In this document: one piece after another, positions 23,798 to 36,734 of the stretch
Position numbering within the stretch: position 1 is the stretch's first letter
Layout: the number at the start of each line of letters is the position of its first letter
Assembly: GCA_029721515.1 (NCBI GenBank)
Contig: CM056563.1
Span: 24,178,954-24,242,953 of the forward strand
Direction of reading: 5' to 3'
Source of the DNA: Synanceia verrucosa
Taxonomy: Eukaryota > Chordata > Actinopteri > Perciformes > Synanceiidae
Length of the DNA: 64,000 bases
The notes under the pieces: generated by a model
What the model was told of the DNA's origin: nothing
Databases searched by the model: none
What the model saw: only the letters and a program-made list of their open reading frames with translations
Translations under genes and position numbers: made by a program

Positions 23798-25109
23798 TGT
23801 TAGCCTAGTTTAAATTCAAAACAATTGAATAATTATTGAAAACATCACATGTGACGTCTCAGTTTAACGTGTCTGCCACTTGTTTCAAGCAGAGAAAAAG
23901 ACTTAAATGCCTCTCTGCAGACTTGACGCATGACGAGAAAACGCTGGAAAGACGTTATTAGAAGCTGCTGACTGTTTGTGACTAATATGAAATCTTAGCA
24001 GATGTGCAAAAGCAGACGAACCCTAACCTCAGTGTTCCTGGAGGGAAACAAAAGAAACGGCAGCAGAGTCTCGTCATTGTGGTGACGAATCTTTCCAGTC
24101 GGTGGGTGTCGTTTCACAACGTCTTTGTCTCCTTCACACTTCCTGCCACTTTCACAGCATCGAGGCAACAAGCGCCCTCCTCTTCCCTGCCTCATGACTA
24201 ATGTGTGATGATTAGAACACATAATTACATCTATTTACATATAAATGTGATTGATACTTGTCCTACGGAGTTAAGCTTCCTTAAGCCGCTGCAGGAGCCG
24301 TTTGCCACTGATCTTGTTATAATCTATCCACAATATTTGGATCCTCCATCTGAAGTTACCTAATTAAATGATCGTTCGCCACGAGTAAACAATCAGGGGG
24401 ATGATGATGCTAATTAACGACGGCTGAATACTGGCAGAGACACTCGTCTAATGGTGTTTATTAGGAGACTTAAGATTAATAGGACTCCTTAAAGACTCCC
24501 ATCATCAACGATATCCACCACCGTCATAAGAATCTCAAATGAACTGCCAGCACTCGTTAAAATGTGAGTGCAGGACAGTTTCCAAACATTTTCACAATGA
24601 TGACTTGATTGCTTGTTCAACTTTCTTTTGCATGTCCCTGTTGGGTTATTTTTTAATTTGCTGAAGCTCCTGGGTGGTGTGTTGAGAGCATTTGCTCACC
24701 TTTGTGTCCAAACATGCCCTGTGGTCAGGTACGCAGTCAGACTGCTTATTAAAACTCTGGCTTCCAGCCCAAAGAGCCTCTGGCGTCTCTTGAACCAGGA
24801 TCAGGCCTGCAGCTCTCCGCTGGGCTGCAGGTGCAAAGCGTTTGCCAAAAGGCTTCTGGGTAGAGGGTTTGACATCAGAGCCTCCATCTCTTTTGACATG
24901 CTGTAATAATCCTGACACGTTTGGTAACTTTCTTGATCTCTCAAGCCTCTTTAGAAGTATTCTTTGTAAACTGAATATTATAAAATTCCCCCCAAACATG
25001 ACGTGTTAATAAAAACCTTGAGGTTAAAGAGACGGCCTGTCTGGGAAATAAAGGTTTTCATGTTTTATTACATTTTTTCTGAAGGCAAGCTATATCACAT
25101 TTATCTCCA

Positions 25110-25540
25110 TAAACGTATTATACCGATACGGCTTTCCTTCTGTCGGCAGCTGCCACAAGAGGGCGCTCTCACACAACCTGTGAGTAATGCTGGGGCTTCT
25201 GGGAGATGTAGTCAGAGCATAAAGAGACAGTATACACCACAGAGATCAAAACAGGAAGTGGAGACGATCGAGATCAGACAGCAAAACAAACAGAATCTGG
25301 ACAAAAAGTGGTGATTTTGGTGAAAGTGTCCTCTACTCTACCTCTGATAAAACAAGAATGGAACAAGGTAAAAACAAACATTTTTTTTCATGATGAAATA
25401 GAGAGTCTCTTCTTTCATTTCAGTGTTTTCAGGGTCATAGTACAAAATATTCTGTGGGTCTGGAAATATGACTTAAAATGGACAAAAACGATGGAACAAG
25501 GTACTTTGTGTTTTTAAAAAAGGTCTGGCACTCAATTTAT
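25110..25540 (+). mobile_element. TTAA inverted-repeat element, copy 4 (ends eroded)
   Basis: The body matches copies 2 and 3 closely from GCCACAAGAGGGCGCTCTC (about 25152) to GGTCTGGCACTCAATTTATT (about 25521). The left inverted end cannot be read and the right end has lost GAGTTAA, so the limits are approximate. Confidence 0.75.
25153..25167 (+). promoter_or_regulatory. CTCF-like motif inside TTAA element copy 4
   Basis: CCACAAGAGGGCGCT differs from the CTCF core consensus CCASYAGRKGGCRSY at one position. Copy 3 has ACACAAGAGGGCGCT at 16764-16778. Binding is not shown by sequence alone. Confidence 0.35.
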
Positions 25541-27749
25541 TGGGACGAAACGTGAAAACAGCAGCAGAAGCTGAGTAATGACCACCCGGCTTGGACGTCA
25601 CCCTACAGTAGTTGCAGTAACATTACTCTGACAGGACGTAGACACCTGCCGTCCCTCCAGAGGTCAGTCCTTCACCCCCTGCTGCTCTCAGTGTTGAGAT
25701 GTTTTCTTCTAGTCTAATTATCATCCACAGTAGTGAAAATAAACTCAATAAAGAGTCCCTGAATGAAGCTCCACGCTGATCTGTTGGATTTGTTTTGGAA
25801 GAGAAGTTTAATTTTGGGTCACAGAGGCATCATTTGGGGTATTTTACATGTTAAAATTAATTCAAATTGAGACAGTCGATCAAGTCGTAATGAGCGTGAT
25901 GCACCCTCCCTCCTCCTCCTCTGTGAACAGCTTTCTGTTTTCATGTTTTTCTTGAATAGCATTATCAATGTTCAGCCTTCACAGTGACAATAAATGAACC
26001 TTGAAGTCTGCCAGGTGTCTGATCGCTGACCACTGAAAAATGACAGCAGGTTTTTGTTCAGGAGGCGTCAGGACCACGACAAACTGTTGCTATGGTGATG
26101 TACTGTTTACAATAAATGTAATATATTCAACAATATGATTTGGGCTACTATTTTTTGTAATTATTCTCTCTATGCATGTAGCTATAAAACCGACTTCATA
26201 TTTTTAAATATTTTCAATATTATTAACATTTTTTGCAAACAATGGAATAGAATTTTTTTTAATAATAATTTATTCCCCATTAGGGAAAATTCACCTGTCA
26301 CAGCAGCATAGACAAAATACAGAAATAAAAGAAAACAACAGCAAAGACATGATAGAATGAGTAATAATAATCGTCATAAAAATATGTACAATTAAATGTT
26401 AATCAAACACCATTATTAGATGAATATTTTTTTTTAATTAAATTTGTGACCAATTTCAGTTCAACACCTGGTCATAATCTATAGAGGAGGAAAAGTATTT
26501 TAAATTTGGACAGCTGTCAGATATTCAATTATATTCTCTGCTTGCCACACCTGATTTCACCGTCCTGTTTATGCTGATATCTGCTTTTCCAGATAGTTCT
26601 GTATTACAAATCTTCTTTTTTTCATTTATTTTTATTGACATTCAGTGACATGAAGAAATATATGTATCTACAGAAGTAGTAAATTGGATCGATTCCACCT
26701 GAGTGACAGAAAAGATCACCAAAAAATAGAAACAAACAAACAAACAAATAAAAGAGAAAACATGACGTGAACATCAGCATATGGGGACACGGTTTCATGC
26801 TCTTAGATGGCCTTTCTGTCACTGTCTTGTTTAGTTTTACACGCCTTTTTCTTCTGTGTTTTGTCCAACAACTGAACATCCATGGTGACCAGAGACTCCA
26901 CAGCAGTCTTTTTAGGAGGCCAGTTAATTGAGTCGTTTCTCAGGGAGGACTTTTTGTCCACTGGCTGGTTGTCTCCCTGGAGCTCAAAGAGCCCCCCTAT
27001 GGTCCAGACTGCAGGAGTCACTGCTAATTATCCCACAGCAGGGACGCTCACTGTGAAACACCAACTGAACCAGCTACCTGGAGAATTATAAAAAGGCCTC
27101 TTTCTGCTGCTTGAAACCTGTTTTGACTCGAGACGAGAAAGAAATGAAGCCTGATCTGATGCCTTGTTGTTTCCTGAGGTGAGATCAGATTATACCACGA
27201 TTTATTTCCATCTCAGTGAGTGAGAACATATTTTAGGGGCTTTCCTGACAACACAAGGAATATTAAAATAATACTCTGCTTCCAAAATGTGAATAGTTGC
27301 TTCCTATCTGATGTGATTCAAAGGAAACAAGGGGAGATAAGGAGCAGGTGAGAGGCTGCAGATGAAAGAGAGTGAATGAAGTGATTGTCTGGATTTTGTA
27401 TCGCAGCTTTTTGAAGCTGCTGTCTGGTTCGTACAAAAGGAGAGGTCAGCGAACAGATAAGGGTCTGTCATGCACATGAAGAAACACCTCACTGCCAAAC
27501 AAAGAGAATGAGAAACACAGGAGAGAGAGTCTGTGAGGATGGACGCAACGCTGCAACCTGGTGAGAACAGGTGAAACCACAAAATGATCCGTGAGATCAG
27601 CTTCAGGAAGTTCACAAAAACGTTTCATTATTCATCAAAATGTTCATAAACAGCTGGAAAAATGCACTCACAGTGACAGAGTAGGTTGTTTTCAAATGAT
27701 TCATATCTGTGACGACAGCGTTGTGGTTCGGGTTAAATCATCAAGCGTT

Positions 27750-28640
27750 TACAAGAAGTGATGTCACCCATTGGTTTCTGGACTACAGGTTTGAAGTCAT
27801 GATTTCAGCATTGTGGCCGCCGCCATCTTGGTTTTTTGCAACCAGAAGTGACACAAGAGGGTGGAGCTAAGTTCAAACAAACGTTTCACATTTCTGACAG
27901 CTGTTTCCGTCTCTGTTTTAACAATGTAATCACTGTCACTTTAATATATTCTGGTTCTTATCTCTGCACTGCTTTTATATGTTTATATGTGTTTAAAAAT
28001 GTGGTGAAGGTTATCGACAGACATTCCATTGGAGTCTTTAGCTGCTAGCCTTCTGTTTAGGCCTTTTTTGCAAGTGTAATGTGTGTTTTCTAACGATAAT
28101 GTGTTTTAATGTTTGCTGTATGTAACTGGAAAAGAGATGGGACTCACCTGGTTAAATAAAGGTTACATAAATAAAAATATGTTTATACGTCATGCACCAG
28201 AATACAAAGCTAATTTTTTTGTTTGTGCAAACTTAATTGGCATAAAACTTGTTTCTGATTCTGAATGCTGAAAATGAATCTTTAACCAACCAAAAACATC
28301 TTAATTACTGAAAACAAAGGCAACAGCATCACAACTACCAGACCAGACGTTACCGTGGCAGCAACCTGTCAATCAGCAGGTAGCTGTGCCCTGAAGCATC
28401 CTCTGCTTTATGGTGTGTTTGACTCTAAATGAACATCAGGCTGTACTGAAGAAGACTTGAAACTAGAGACTGAGAACTCATGTTTACTGAGGGAATAAAT
28501 CCAGCGAGAAGTCGGATCATTTCCTTATAGATTTCTATAGAACCAGAGGAGTCGCCCCCTGCTGGATGATAAAAAGGATGCAGCTTCATGGATCTTCAGT
28601 GTTGGCTTCACTTTGCAGACCCAGAGGGTGCCGCCTGGTT
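27750..28640. repeat. fish dispersed repeat (GCCGCCATCTTGG / CGCCCCCTGCTGG type) with an embedded LINE tail
   Basis: The words GTGATGTCACCCATTGGTTT, GGCCGCCGCCATCTTGG, GAGTCGCCCCCTGCTGG and TTGGCTTCACTTTGCAGACC occur in this order, as in a repeat I recall as common in teleosts. An L2-type 3' tail (GGGACTCACCTGGTTAAATA, 28136-28155) lies in the middle, so a LINE insertion is nested here. Confidence 0.6.
28551..28565 (-). promoter_or_regulatory. CTCF-like motif in dispersed repeat
   Basis: On the minus strand CCAGCAGGGGGCGAC matches the CTCF core consensus at all but one position. It lies in the CGCCCCCTGCTGG word of a fish repeat. Confidence 0.35.
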
Positions 28641-30674
28641 AAACAGACCTCCAGTCACTGTGTCACACTGTAAATTATATCTGTCCCACCCTAAACATGA
28701 TGTCTTCAGTCATAACTCATAACCATCAAATGTTCACACAGACGGCTGCTTCTAAGGTCAGATCTTCTTCATCTTTATCAGCACATGGAGTTTGACGTTG
28801 TCATGGAGATTGATGATGAAAGCTGTCAAGAAGGTGAATAAGATTTAAGATTTAATAAAACTGCTCACCTGGTAGAGCAGGCGCCAGCATCACTGTAACT
28901 ATCTAATAAACCCTAAAATATTCTGCAGTATTTGATAAATGACTTAAGATTACAGTAAATTCCAGAATACTATCACACAAACAAACCCACTTATTCACCT
29001 CACATTGTATTTGCTAAACAAACGCAAAACTTGAAGACAAAAGGATGATTTCCTTCAATGCCACTTCCATTTTTAGCCGCTCTGATGTCGTGCGATCGAT
29101 CAAACACAGAATCCCTCTGAAGGCTTGTTTTCCTGGGCGACATTCACACCTCCTGCTGTGATGACATTTCTAACACCATTACTAAATCCTGCTACCTCCA
29201 CTCCTCTGGCCTGAGAAAAAACACACTTTCTTTCTCCACTTCAAGTACCTGATGTGTCGAGTCGATGGCAAAGTTTCATCCCTAAAAACACTCTGCAGGA
29301 ATCACAATTCAATAAGGAGAAAATAAGAACGTAAACGATGATTTGCATTCCTCTGTATGTACAGTCGACGATGCACACTTAGAGACCTCAGGGCATTAAT
29401 TTACAGTTGGAGATGAAGAGGAGAAATCACAATAATTTGTGAGACTGGATTGTGCCTTCAAGTGTCTCACTCTGGAATAAATGAAGTTCCTGCTACCTCT
29501 TGAATTTTGATCTTTGCTTTCATGTCTCCCCCTCTAACCAAAAATCTCTTTTTAATTAGACCCAGAAAGAAGCTGCGTCACTTTTCATGATCGCATCCTC
29601 CTTTTATTTTTTATCTAAAATACATAATTCAGTGTGAAAGGTGATTGCATTGCTGAGGCAAGAATCCACAGCGTATTGACTGCAAATACGAGCCGGTGAC
29701 TAACACACAGACGCCACTTTATTTATTTATATATATGTTGAAGAAAAAAAACAAACAAACAGGAAATTGCACTTCCAGGACCTGATAGATGAAAACTAAA
29801 TAAAAACTGATCCTAGCCAAAAGTGAGAGATGAAAATGTTGGAGGAATCAAAAAAAAAAGAAACACACCTCCTCCAACGCTGCGACAAACAACATCCAGG
29901 CACTTCTCAGAAGACAGAGCGATGCACTAACAAGCCCTCCAGAGCGCCTCGTTTTTCCACCTCTGTTCATTTTGGGTGCCAGACGTATCAGTCTGTGGGT
30001 TCGCAGGGGTTATGACTGCTGGGAGATGAAATCCTAGCGGGCGTTGCATGATTGGAATCCGTGTAGTGATTCGGGCGGCTGTCTGCGTCGACTACTGCTC
30101 CTGACAAGGAAGCATGATGTCAAAAAGAGCAGCAGCTTAAGATCAGCTTTTATTTTTAAAAAATGGACGAGAGGCACTGATGTGGAAAATATATAGTATA
30201 CCTGGTGCTAATGAATCCCTGCCAGCATCACACATTTTCATCTGCTCAGTGCTGAAGAGCAGCACGGTGCTTTATTGTTGGATTGTCTAAAAGTTTCCCA
30301 GTGATTCCATTCTTTGTGCTAATGCTAAGCTACGCTAATTGCGTCCATTTATGCGCACTGATTGTCCAGTGAACAGAAGTAGCACTGAAGTGTTGAATGC
30401 AACCGTAGCCGAATGAATCATCAAAGAAGAAATTATTTTACATTACTGAAATAATCTGCTTCTTTTTCCCTCTGTGTGACATGATGACCAGTGAAATGCT
30501 GCATGAAGATACATCACCAAAAGTCTGCAGAACAACCCCAGTATGTATATAAATTCATACTGCAGTGTTTCACAAATGAAACCTTTTTGCATTTAAATCA
30601 AAATCCTCCTGCTCCTGTTTAACTGGTGAAATGTGCAGAAAAAAAAAGATCTTGCATTTATTTTTCTCACTTGT

Positions 30675-31090
30675 TGGAGCTATTTTAAGGGGGCTGAAGC
30701 CCCATTAAAGCATTTAAGCCCTTTTTTTGTGTTGGTTTATTATTTTTATGTATTTATTTATTTTACAAAAAGACAGATTATAAAGTCGCCAGAATATGAG
30801 TTTAAATAAATAATAATATCATTATTCATAAATCACTTAAATATATGTTTGCCCCCCTTGTGGCCGGATTATTGAAAAAAAATGCGCTCAAGTGCCCTCA
30901 TTGGAAGCAAAAACGTGCACTAAAATGCTCCCGTTTGGCAAAACAGGCTCAACTGCCTTGCTGGCTAGTTAAAAAAGATAAAGTGCCTTCTAGGGAGGCA
31001 AAAACAGCCACTAATATGGCTATATAAAGACAAATTAGTCTCACCTGGAGGCTAAGCCCCCCCGGCCCTTAAAACCTAGCGACGCCCCTG
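30675..31090. mobile_element. hAT-like element, one end decayed
   Basis: The right end in reverse complement reads CAGGGGCGTCGCTAGG and then TTTTAAGGGCCGGGGGGGCT. The left end keeps GAGCTATTTTAAGGGGGCTG, which pairs imperfectly with it. No readable target duplication. Confidence 0.6.
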
Positions 31091-32397
31091 CTGTACGATT
31101 AATAGTTAATTTTTCTGCGTGTTGTAATTAGTATTGTAGAGGTAGATAGACGTCACAGATTAACATTAAAATGATCTGGATGACAAATCATCAAGATCGA
31201 AGCTCTTCAAATAATTGAAGGAGGAGGAGATTTAAATTTAATTACAAAAAGGCCTCAACTTCCCAGAAACGCTGATCAGGATCCTGTGAAGTAATGAACC
31301 TACTGCTGACACGGCTAGAAACATATCATCACCTTGGCAGATTAAAACAATCGCGCACAAACATTCCAAATTCATTAAATCATCTCCGGCGTGATGAACG
31401 AAACCAGACCGGAGCTCGTCGTGAGAAAAAAAGAGCCAAGCCGAAGTTACATCAGGTCACAGAGAGAAGCACAAATAACACAGCGCTGCAGGAAAGACAA
31501 TTTCAAATAATATCCTGCTAATTAAATTTCCCCCAAAAGTCGAGCAAAAGCCATTAAAATGACTCCAGTGCTGTTTGAGCGGAGCGTTATTGAAATTGCG
31601 TTCATCTGAAGCACATCAAAAGATCAAAATGGTGATAAGAGAAGAAGAATTAGCTGTGAGTCGCTGCTGGGTCACGTCATTAAATCAAAGTGTCAGCGCT
31701 GAACTGAAGGTAGCACTTTTCACACAGCGAACAGCTTCATTCTGTAGTCACACACGGTCCAGATTTTAAATTCTGTCCAGGACTTCCAGTCTACGACGCT
31801 CTAGTTCCCATTTTGGACAGGTCAGAGAATTTCTGATGGTTTCTCCACTCACATTTTGTACAATTATTAATCTACAGCTTAACGATGCTTATTCTACTTG
31901 TGTTGCCAGAGATGTGCTACTTTTGATATATAATATAAATATGCATGCTAAAATCAAAGCGACACATTAGCTCTAATAAGGGCTGCGTTTATTAAAAGAA
32001 CGTCTCTTTAGCTTCTCCTTTTCATCCATTTCATGTTACAAATTAATACTATGACGGATTATTTGTTTGCCGAATTACAGGAGAAGCTTGGACAGATTCA
32101 GAAAAGATGTTAAATCAAATTTTATCAGCATGTTTGATCGTTAGTTATCACTGCGTTTTTAGTTTCCTTCATTTTTTGAATGGAGTTCTGCTTCATGACC
32201 TGCCAGCACGTCTCCGGCAGTTTGTCCAAGTAGAGTTACCGTAAACACCGATTAATCACGCTAACGTGCTAATTTTGACAGCTCTAATAACAACTTTGTT
32301 ACTTAAGAATGGAAGTTATGTCAAATTTGAATTACAATGAAGACAGAAATGTACCTCACGTAGGGAATAACAAATAACGCTAATTTCCACAGCCCTA

Positions 32398-32417
32398 ATA
32401 TTATTATTATTATTATT
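32398..32417. repeat. ATT microsatellite
   Basis: About six units of ATT. Confidence 0.85.
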
Positions 32418-33026
32418 ACACATATCTCAGCCTTCATCTGAACAGAAAACAGCCCTGTACAATCATATTCTACAACACATTTAAACGCATCACATTTGTT
32501 CACAAATAAACTAATTGATATCAGAAGTACCAATCTCTCCCTTTATTCCAGTGAGCGCTCGGACACCGGCACCAAATGGACACCAAATCATAAAAAATAA
32601 AGAGGGAGCAGGCAGAAGGTGTTCACCTCATGGATATTTGACTTCAGGCCATGTGGATCCACATTTCCCTCAGTGTGATGAGGGACAATCACAACATTCA
32701 AATGTGCTTCTGGCTCTTTAAATTATGGTTGGTTATCTGCACAGTGAGGTATGTTTTTATTGGCAATCGTGTGCTCAGTTGTACCACACCACTTTTTTTT
32801 TTATTATTATTATCCATTCTGCTCTAGGCTTTTTACTTCAGAATTTTCAGGGTAACGTTCTTTTCACTTTTATTGTGAAGTCAGTTTTAATATGGTGATT
32901 CTCCTCCTGTGGTGATAATTCTTTCAGTATGTCTCAGGTAAATGTGAATAAAATGGCCTTAAGTGGTGGCGGCTGCTCTGGGACCTCACCGGTGCAATGT
33001 GGTGAAAACACACTTCCTGTTGGTGT

Positions 33027-33257
33027 TTAACTCTTCGAGTGCCATTGACATAACAATATGTCAAAGCAGTTTTTCGCCAATGGGTCCCTAATAAAGGTCT
33101 CCCACAGCTTGTGAGTAATACTGGGGCCTCTGGGAGATGTAGTCAGAGCATAAAGAGACGGTACACACCACAGAGATCAAAACAGGAAGTGGAAACGATC
33201 GAGATTAGAAAGTAAAACAATCTGGACAAAAAGTGGTGATTTAAGTGAAAGTGTCCT
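33027..33257 (+). mobile_element. TTAA inverted-repeat element, copy 5 (3' truncated)
   Basis: It starts TTAACTCTTCGAGTGCC and follows the family to GTGAAAGTGTCCTC, then stops abruptly. Only the left half remains. Its left flank (CACTTCCTGTTGGTGTTTAA) is the same as that of copy 2. Confidence 0.8.
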
Positions 33258-33362
33258 CGGTATCTCGGTGAGTTAAAGAATATTTCCTTCATAAAAACAA
33301 CGCTGGCGTGACACTCGTCATGGACTCCTCTCTCTGGTCTCTTACTAAAGGATATTTCAGGA

Positions 33363-33782
33363 CAGGGCCAGCCCAAAGCGTAAGCAAACTACGCATCTGC
33401 TTAGGGCCCCCCTGCCTTCTAGGGGGCCCCTGAGAGCACCGAAAAAGGGGCGAGCAAGGATTCAGAAAAGGCCCCTAATACTGACAAAATAATGACACTC
33501 AGTAATAAATCTATAGTCATACATATTTCATTTATAACACATTGCAAACACTAGGTTTTATTGTTTTTGGAAACATTGCTCAATGCTTCCCCCCCTCTAT
33601 TTCTGAAGAAAACTCTGGATTCATTAATTTCACTGTTATTTTAGTTAAATAATCAATGCAAGCTGCTCTGCTCATATACACATATATATGTATATTCGGT
33701 GTGTGAATGGTCAAAAAACAGTAAAAGAGGACCCCAAATTCAAGTTTTGCTCCGGGCCCCATGGAGGCTTGAGCCGGCCCTG
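33363..33782. mobile_element. hAT-like non-autonomous element (420 bp) with 8-bp target duplication
   Basis: The ends are CAGGGCCAGCCCAAAGC and, in reverse complement, CAGGGCCGGCTCAAGCC, followed by GGGCCCC stretches. Flanking 8-mers TTTCAGGA (33355-33362) and TTTCAGAA (33783-33790) match at seven positions. Non-coding. Confidence 0.88.
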
Positions 33783-34874
33783 TTTCAGAAGGAAAAAGGC
33801 TGAACTTGAGAAGGAGACGAGGGCAAATGAACCCGAGTGGGAACTCTTAAAATACCCCTTTAACTAGGGCAGCACACCAGGCTCTGGGGGGGTTAACACG
33901 CTGGACAGCAAACCTGAACACGAGCTACTGAGGATCCCACTAAGTGGAGGATGTGATGCTAAAGAGGCGAGCCATCAGGATTGACATGTCATCACCTCAC
34001 CTGCCTCAGATCACTGAGCAGGTACCACCAGCGAGACATGGAGGGATTAACTTCTACTTTGAATTTTAGCACCGCCAGCGAAGTAACTTCAACGACTGGG
34101 GTGTTTTAAAACAAGCCAACGGTGGTTAAAGATTCATGGGCCGCATATTCGCAGCCATCCGTTTCACTGATGAGCTCTATAGCGAGGGATTAGAGGAGCC
34201 TTGCATATTGTTAAAAGAAAATTGGTGCCTTTCAATTCTCCCAGCATTACCCAGTCTGTCCTGCACTTATAATGAATTCCAGTAATGAACTGGTTTTATA
34301 CAGGAGAGCACAATAGTGCTATAAAGTGTTGTACAATGCACACCACATTTGTCACCATTACAGTCAATATTTGGTGACTGCCACAAGATGAATGTGGCCC
34401 TGGGGACAATGAAAGAAGCCTGGTTCTGATCTAATGTGAGTCATGATAGTCTCTGTAAGGTAATGGTCTGCATTACACAACGCTGCACTCCACCCACTGT
34501 TACAGCACAAGTACTGCTTAGAGATCAGCCTATAAGACAGCAAAAATACTCCAGATAGTTTTATTTTTAGGAGTGGAAGCCTGACTGACCCAAATATTAC
34601 AGATAAAAATCACCTCCTTTTCTATTTGTGCCACTGGTGACTGATTTTAACATGGAATCAATTCAGCTAATTGGGCACTTTAAAAGGCATCGCTCTCAAA
34701 CAGTGACTGAATCTTTGTCAAGAGTTCAACCAATGATGGTCGTGTCTATTATTAGATTTAACTTCTCCAGCTTTAAACGAGCCAGAATCAGTCCAGAACT
34801 CCTGGGCAGCTGTTTACATGCAAACCTCCAATTCATGGAATTAATATTCAATCACCTTCTTCAAAAGGTTGGTC

Positions 34875-35057
34875 GTGGTTCCCATGTGTCCTGGAAAACC
34901 TGGGAAATGATTGTCCAATTTTGCAGTCATAGAAAAGATAAATTGTAAATTGCCTTGTGAGTGAATGCAAATTAATTTTAACCTCTTTGCATGAATAATT
35001 TTCCAGGATAACTTAACCGTTTCCAGGACATTTGACATTTTTTCTCATTTTCCAGGC
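34875..35057. mobile_element. truncated relative of the 51901-52059 element
   Basis: It shares GGTTCCCATGTGTCCTGGAA, then AAACCTGG, and the internal TTTTCCAGGATAACTTAAC with 51901-52059. It is cut on its right side where TTAA element copy 6 begins. Confidence 0.65.
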
Positions 35058-35484
35058 CGTTTTTTAAAATCAGAAGTGCCAGTTCCATCGTTTTTGTCCT
35101 TTTCGAGTCATATTTCTAGACCCACAGAATATTTTGTACTATGTCTCTGAAAACACTGAATAGCTCAAATGAAAGATGAGACTCTCTATTTCATCATGAA
35201 AAAAAAGTTTGTTTTTACCTTGTTCCATTCTTTTTTTTTATCAGAGGTAAAGTAGAGGACACTTTCACTAAAATCACCACTTTTTGTCCAGATTCTGTTT
35301 TGCTCTCTAATCTTGATCGTTTCCACTTCCTGTTTTGATCTCTGGGGTGTATACTGTCTCTTTATGCTCTGACTACATCTCCCAGAAGCCCCAACATTAC
35401 TCACAGGCTGCAAGAGAGTTCAATCGCCAACCTGCTGCCAAAAACACACTTTGACGTTGATGGCACTCAAGTGTCAGAGTTTAA
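35058..35484 (-). mobile_element. TTAA inverted-repeat element, copy 6 (reverse orientation)
   Basis: The reverse complement of the family body is clear (CTACATCTCCCAGAAGCCCC near 35376). The left end lies at 35463-35484 in decayed form, and the right end is truncated near 35058. A second left-end fragment (GGCACTCAAAGAGTA) sits at 35506-35520. Confidence 0.8.
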
Positions 35485-36561
35485 ATGACGTGAAAATACG
35501 CCAATGGCACTCAAAGAGTATGTTTCTACTTCTGACCAACAATGTGAGCTTTTCTTTTGGGCGTACGTCTTTGCAAACCTTAAACAAGCCCAACAAAAAC
35601 CAAATGAGACGGATATTTTGATACAGATATGTGGAGTATCAGTGATCTAGCTGGTTCAGGCTCAGAAGCAGCACTCAGGTCAGTTTCTGCAGCCAGATCC
35701 AGGAGATATCTCTGATTTATCACGAGTTGCCAGATTCATAGTTGCATTGAATCAAATGTACTTGGAGTCTTAAAAGTCCAGATCTTTTAATGCCCCTTTA
35801 ACCCAGAGGTAATGAGAATGTTTTCCACACTAGAAAGCCTCTCACACTCAGAGGACAGCAGCTTGCTCAGCGATTTACGCTGAAAACTTTGTTTTTTTTC
35901 CCTCCTGAGCAGGTAAATCCAGCCACAAACAACCTAAAACTATCTGACCAGAAAGTATTTATTCTCTCCAGTGGCGTTCAGGGAACCGTCCTCGCCTCCC
36001 CACCTTGTCGTCGTGGTTGTTTTGACAGCCGATCCTGACAGGAAGCTCGTCAGCGGACGCCTCGGGGCTGCTCAGCGTCTCCAGCCGGGCACGACATCAG
36101 CATGCACGGGTAGTACGAGGCTTATGTCCACACAGCGCCATGTGTGTGCATCGCATCTAACCTCCCTGCAGCCCTGCACACTGCAGGCAGCTCCATTTAC
36201 AAAAGCCGTGTTGCCATGGCGACCGCGTACAGACCAGCATGCCAGCCCTTCTCATGTAGTGTAAAGCTGCTTTTGATTTTTTTCTGAGGTTAACACATAT
36301 TCATGCATATTGTCTCTCACACGCACACACATTGATCGATGTTTTAATGCACATTAATCAATATTTTATATCAATCAGGCTCTTCTCTTTGATCTGCCGC
36401 TGCAAAAAGTGATGCACTCTGTATACAGCCCTCTAAATCAATACTATCTAATGCATGTCATTTTAGAAGCCAGGAAGTGCAGTTGACTTATTTGTTACAT
36501 AGCGTCACTTCTATAGTTATTTTAACTTCAATCCAGCATCTTTTTTAATGAAAAGTGCTAT

Positions 36562-36564
<3 letters not shown>

Positions 36565-36599
<35 letters not shown>
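36565..36599. repeat. ATT microsatellite
   Basis: About twelve pure ATT units lie just upstream of TTAA element copy 7. Confidence 0.95.
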
Positions 36600-36734
36600 G
36601 AATTCAGTGAGGTGCTGCACAGTCTCCATTCAGCTATTGACACATCAACAATTTTCAAAGCTCATTTTCTTAGTTTATTTTTCTCAGTTTTATGAATTGC
36701 GATCTACTGCGATTTACTGTATATGACATGTAGC

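Noticed and set aside
35971..36264. A 97-residue plus-strand ORF in a GC-rich patch after a pyrimidine-rich CTCTCCAG.
   Set aside because: No family motif and no convincing donor. The opposite strand is also partly open, as expected in GC-rich sequence.
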